Shown: positions 49,036 through 51,233 of the stretch, one piece after another
How the letters are laid out: every line of letters starts with the position of its first letter
Numbering within the stretch: the stretch's first letter is position 1
NCBI GenBank assembly: GCA_022510945.1
Contig: JAFLSK010000009.1
Location: 1-51,233 of the forward strand
DNA from: Ruminococcus sp.
GTDB lineage: Bacteria > Bacillota > Clostridia > Oscillospirales > Acutalibacteraceae
Direction: 5' to 3'
Length of the DNA: 51,233 bases
Made by a program: the position numbers and the translations under genes
Notes under the pieces: generated by a model
Databases searched by the model: none
What the model saw: the letters and a program-made list of their open reading frames with translations, nothing else
Told to the model about the DNA's origin: nothing

Positions 49036-50271
49036 ATGAAACCATTTCAGAAAGTAATCGCCGCTGCTCTTGCAATTCTCGTTGTAATTTCCGCGGCAAG
49101 CTGTACTCCAATCAGTCTTTCAAAAAATTGGAGCTACAAATATGACGACAGCAAAATCTCCGAGCAGTACGATATCGGCGTGTATATCTACTCGCTCTAT
49201 CAGGCATACAACAGCGCAAAAACCTACGCTGAAGAGGCTGAGGGCTACAAGGAAAACGAGCCGTTTATGGACCTCGAAATTACTGACGAAGACGGCAACA
49301 AGGCAATCGCTAAGGATTGGATCAAGACCGAGGCCGACAAGATTATGATGAACCTCATCGCTCTTGACTATCTTGTTGCTGAGAAAGAGGCAACATTGGA
49401 CGAGGCTGCGATGGAGAGCGCTAAAGAGACAGCTCAGGACAGCTGGGATATGGGTCCGTACGCTTCCTATGGATATGTAAGCCCGATGAAGAACGAGCTC
49501 GAGCCGTACGGTATCTCTGAGGAGAGCTTTGCACTTTCCTCCTATGTTGCTAACATAAAGCAGAACGCACTCTTCGGCAGACTTTACGACAAAGGCGGTC
49601 TTGAGGAAGTTTCCGACGAGGAGCTTAAGAACTACTGTGTTGAGAATTACTTAAGCTACAGCTCAATTGCCGTAAATCTCTATGAATCCTCAACCGATGA
49701 CGACGGCAACTCAAAATCCGAGAAGTTCGGCGACAAGAAAATCAAAAACATCAAGTCTGACCTTGAGGCTATCGCAAAGAAGCTTTCTGACGGCTCTATG
49801 ACATTCGAAAAAGCTTCCGAGAAGGCTAAGAAGGATTATAAAATCGACGACAACTCCGTTACAACCGACTCCGTAAACTTCAAGGAAGATTTCGAGAACG
49901 ACAACGCCGACATCTACAAGGCGTTAAAGAAGCTTAACAACAACGAAGCTACTGTTATTACGGTCGGCGAAGACGGCGACAGCCCGATTGCATATATTGT
50001 TTTCAAAAACAACATCAAAAACGCTGCTAAGGATTATGTCACAGAGAACCACGCGTCTGTTCTCTCCAATATGAAGAATAATGACATTACTGATCTTCTC
50101 AAGAAAACAGCTGACGAGCTCAGAGAGAGTGACGCGCTCCAGGTTAACGAGGGCGCTATCGGCAGATATGACTCGGGTATGTTCTTCGTTAAGTCGGACA
50201 CCACACAGGCAGCGACAACAGCTGACGATGATGACGACGCTGACGACAGTGACGACAGTGACGACGAATAA
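49036..50271 (+). CDS. PrsA/SurA-like foldase lipoprotein
   Basis: This 411-residue lipoprotein has lipobox SAASC (Cys23). The mature part is helix-rich, as in SurA N-terminal/PrsA chaperone domains (about 40-210). A parvulin-like region (about 210-330) has TFEKASEKAKKDY and AYIVFKNN but lacks a convincing full set of PPIase signature residues. It ends with a very acidic Asp/Ser tail (last 20 residues). Its place after mfd is a common site for such foldases in Clostridia. A role in folding exported proteins is inferred. Confidence 0.72.
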   Translation: MKPFQKVIAAALAILVVISAASCTPISLSKNWSYKYDDSKISEQYDIGVYIYSLYQAYNSAKTYAEEAEGYKENEPFMDLEITDEDGNKAIAKDWIKTEADKIMMNLIALDYLVAEKEATLDEAAMESAKETAQDSWDMGPYASYGYVSPMKNELEPYGISEESFALSSYVANIKQNALFGRLYDKGGLEEVSDEELKNYCVENYLSYSSIAVNLYESSTDDDGNSKSEKFGDKKIKNIKSDLEAIAKKLSDGSMTFEKASEKAKKDYKIDDNSVTTDSVNFKEDFENDNADIYKALKKLNNNEATVITVGEDGDSPIAYIVFKNNIKNAAKDYVTENHASVLSNMKNNDITDLLKKTADELRESDALQVNEGAIGRYDSGMFFVKSDTTQAATTADDDDDADDSDDSDDE

Positions 50272-50308
50272 TAGGAAAAAATAATTTGGAAATTTGGAAG
50301 GAAGTGCA

Positions 50309-51166
50309 ATGATGAAAAGGACTCTGAAAATTGTTTCCGTCATAGCTTCACTTATGCTATGCATCTCACTTTGCACAATAAATGTATTTGCTGAGCCGGA
50401 CGACAATTTCGACACAACTCCGCCATCCCAGATTGTTACGGAACCTCCTGTGACTTCGCCTCCGACTGAGCCGCCTACTCCGGCTCCGACCGAGCCGCCT
50501 ACTCCGGCTCCTACTCAGCCTCCCGTAACACAGCCGCCTGCGACGATTGCACCGGCGACAAAAGCTCCGTCGACCTACGCACCCGCAACCGAGGCACCTT
50601 ACTATAGCAGCAACTACAGTTCGAGCGCAAACAGCTACAGCAGCAACAACTCGAGCTACTACTCTAACAAAAGTTCGGCCCTCTCCTCTCCCACCAAGGC
50701 TCCCACAGCTGCGGTTTATGACGTGGAGGATCGTAAGGTTGACACCGATACGCTTAAGAAAAAAGACTGGGAGAAAATTGCGGAGAAGCTAAGAGGCGCT
50801 AATGTTGACGATAATGGAGTCGGCGACTTCGACTTTATTAAGAAGAACGACGGAAGCGGCGACAACGGCGCGTGGATTTTGTACACGGGTATTGCGCTCG
50901 AGGTAGCAGGCGCAGCTATTATTATTACGCTGATTGTGCTTGCTGTCAAAAAGAAAAAGAAGCTTAAAAACGGACGCGACGACGACCATAGGAACCCGCC
51001 TCGTTCGGGCAACCAGCCACCGAGAAGAACATCTGCTCCACAGCGTGCACAGCAGCCCGCAACAAAAAGACAGGTAAAAAAGCGCAGCAAATACGACACC
51101 GCTGAGGTTTATATTCCGAAGAATGTAAATCAGCGCGGCGGAAGGCGTTACAAGCCGAAGCATTAA
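50309..51166 (+). CDS. Pro/Thr-rich single-pass membrane protein, unknown function
   Basis: About 285 residues. A signal peptide (about 1-28) is followed by a mucin-like Pro/Thr/Glu region (36-97) and a Ser/Tyr/Asn-rich stretch (98-127). A short folded segment (about 137-180) leads to one transmembrane helix (188-213) and a highly basic cytoplasmic tail with Lys runs and Arg/Pro/Gln. No family is recognised. The ATG at 50309 (or 50312) follows GGAAGGAAG. It is probably co-transcribed with the PrsA-like gene 37 bp upstream. Confidence 0.75.
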   Translation: MMKRTLKIVSVIASLMLCISLCTINVFAEPDDNFDTTPPSQIVTEPPVTSPPTEPPTPAPTEPPTPAPTQPPVTQPPATIAPATKAPSTYAPATEAPYYSSNYSSSANSYSSNNSSYYSNKSSALSSPTKAPTAAVYDVEDRKVDTDTLKKKDWEKIAEKLRGANVDDNGVGDFDFIKKNDGSGDNGAWILYTGIALEVAGAAIIITLIVLAVKKKKKLKNGRDDDHRNPPRSGNQPPRRTSAPQRAQQPATKRQVKKRSKYDTAEVYIPKNVNQRGGRRYKPKH

Positions 51167-51183
51167 AAATTATATTATAATCA

Positions 51184-51231
51184 AAACCACCCGTTGAACG
51201 GGTGGTTTGCACAGCCCCTAAAAGGGGCTAT
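51184..51231 (+). terminator. Tandem hairpins at the right edge
   Basis: AAACCACCCGTT / AACGGGTGGTTT forms a 12-bp near-perfect palindrome (51184-51208). It is followed by AGCCCC / GGGGCT (51213-51230). The first begins 18 bp after the membrane protein stop and probably ends the transcript. Confidence 0.7.
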
Positions 51232-51233
51232 TA

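Overview
The window looks like a chromosomal segment of a strictly anaerobic gut- or rumen-type Firmicute, most like Ruminococcus and related Oscillospiraceae. Evidence is the rpmG-secE-nusG-rplKAJL order, anaerobic NrdD/NrdG, a reverse rubrerythrin, pyruvate phosphate dikinase, FeoAB with a FeoB-associated Cys-rich peptide, an AmyE-like secreted alpha-amylase, and several secreted proteins with Thr/Pro/Glu linkers and Lys-rich C-terminal modules. Species assignment is inference. I saw no phage, transposase, CRISPR array, rRNA or tRNA gene.

Layout. 1-11304 (minus) is a tightly packed run: alr, polA, a low-molecular-weight phosphatase, rimI, tsaD, a transglutaminase-like lipoprotein, pyrK, pyrD, ruvX, an alpha-amylase with its own promoter, and the start of another secreted protein cut by the window edge. 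11535-19330 (plus) holds a PutP-type symporter, a secreted protein with starch-binding-like modules, nrdD-nrdG behind a promoter with NrdR-box-like sites, and a YdcF-family membrane protein. Two small minus-strand ORFs follow. 19949-23644 (minus) is the ribosomal/secretion cluster rpmG-secE-nusG-rplK-rplA-rplJ-rplL, with an unusual L10 leader. 23804-27792 holds an uncharacterised minus-strand gene and the plus-strand set murI, DUF1934, argS. 27837-31262 (minus) holds two related leucine-rich-repeat lipoproteins around a third lipoprotein, then a DegV protein. 31381-34356 (minus) is an iron uptake operon (feoA-feoB-Cys-rich peptide) with two palindromic operators. 34520-36906 (minus) holds rsmF-like, rsmA and a small membrane protein. 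36984-39651 holds a 45-residue low-complexity peptide, an array of small hairpins, a cell-wall amidase, reverse rubrerythrin and a secreted protein. 39949-42579 (minus) is ppdK. 42871-51166 (plus) holds a uridyltransferase-only GlmU, prs, pth, mfd, a PrsA-like lipoprotein and a single-pass Pro/Thr-rich membrane protein.

The most unusual signal is non-coding. A 128-bp foldable element occurs twice, once inside the L10 (rplJ) autoregulatory leader and once between glmU and prs. The copies match without gaps at roughly 85% identity by eye, with at least one compensatory stem change. The prs copy starts just after a GlmU that stops at the end of its nucleotidyltransferase domain. A separate pair of about 50-bp palindromes (one also in the rplJ leader) and an array of mini-hairpins spaced by GCTAAAT / ATTTAGC suggest a genome with several families of small palindromic repeats.
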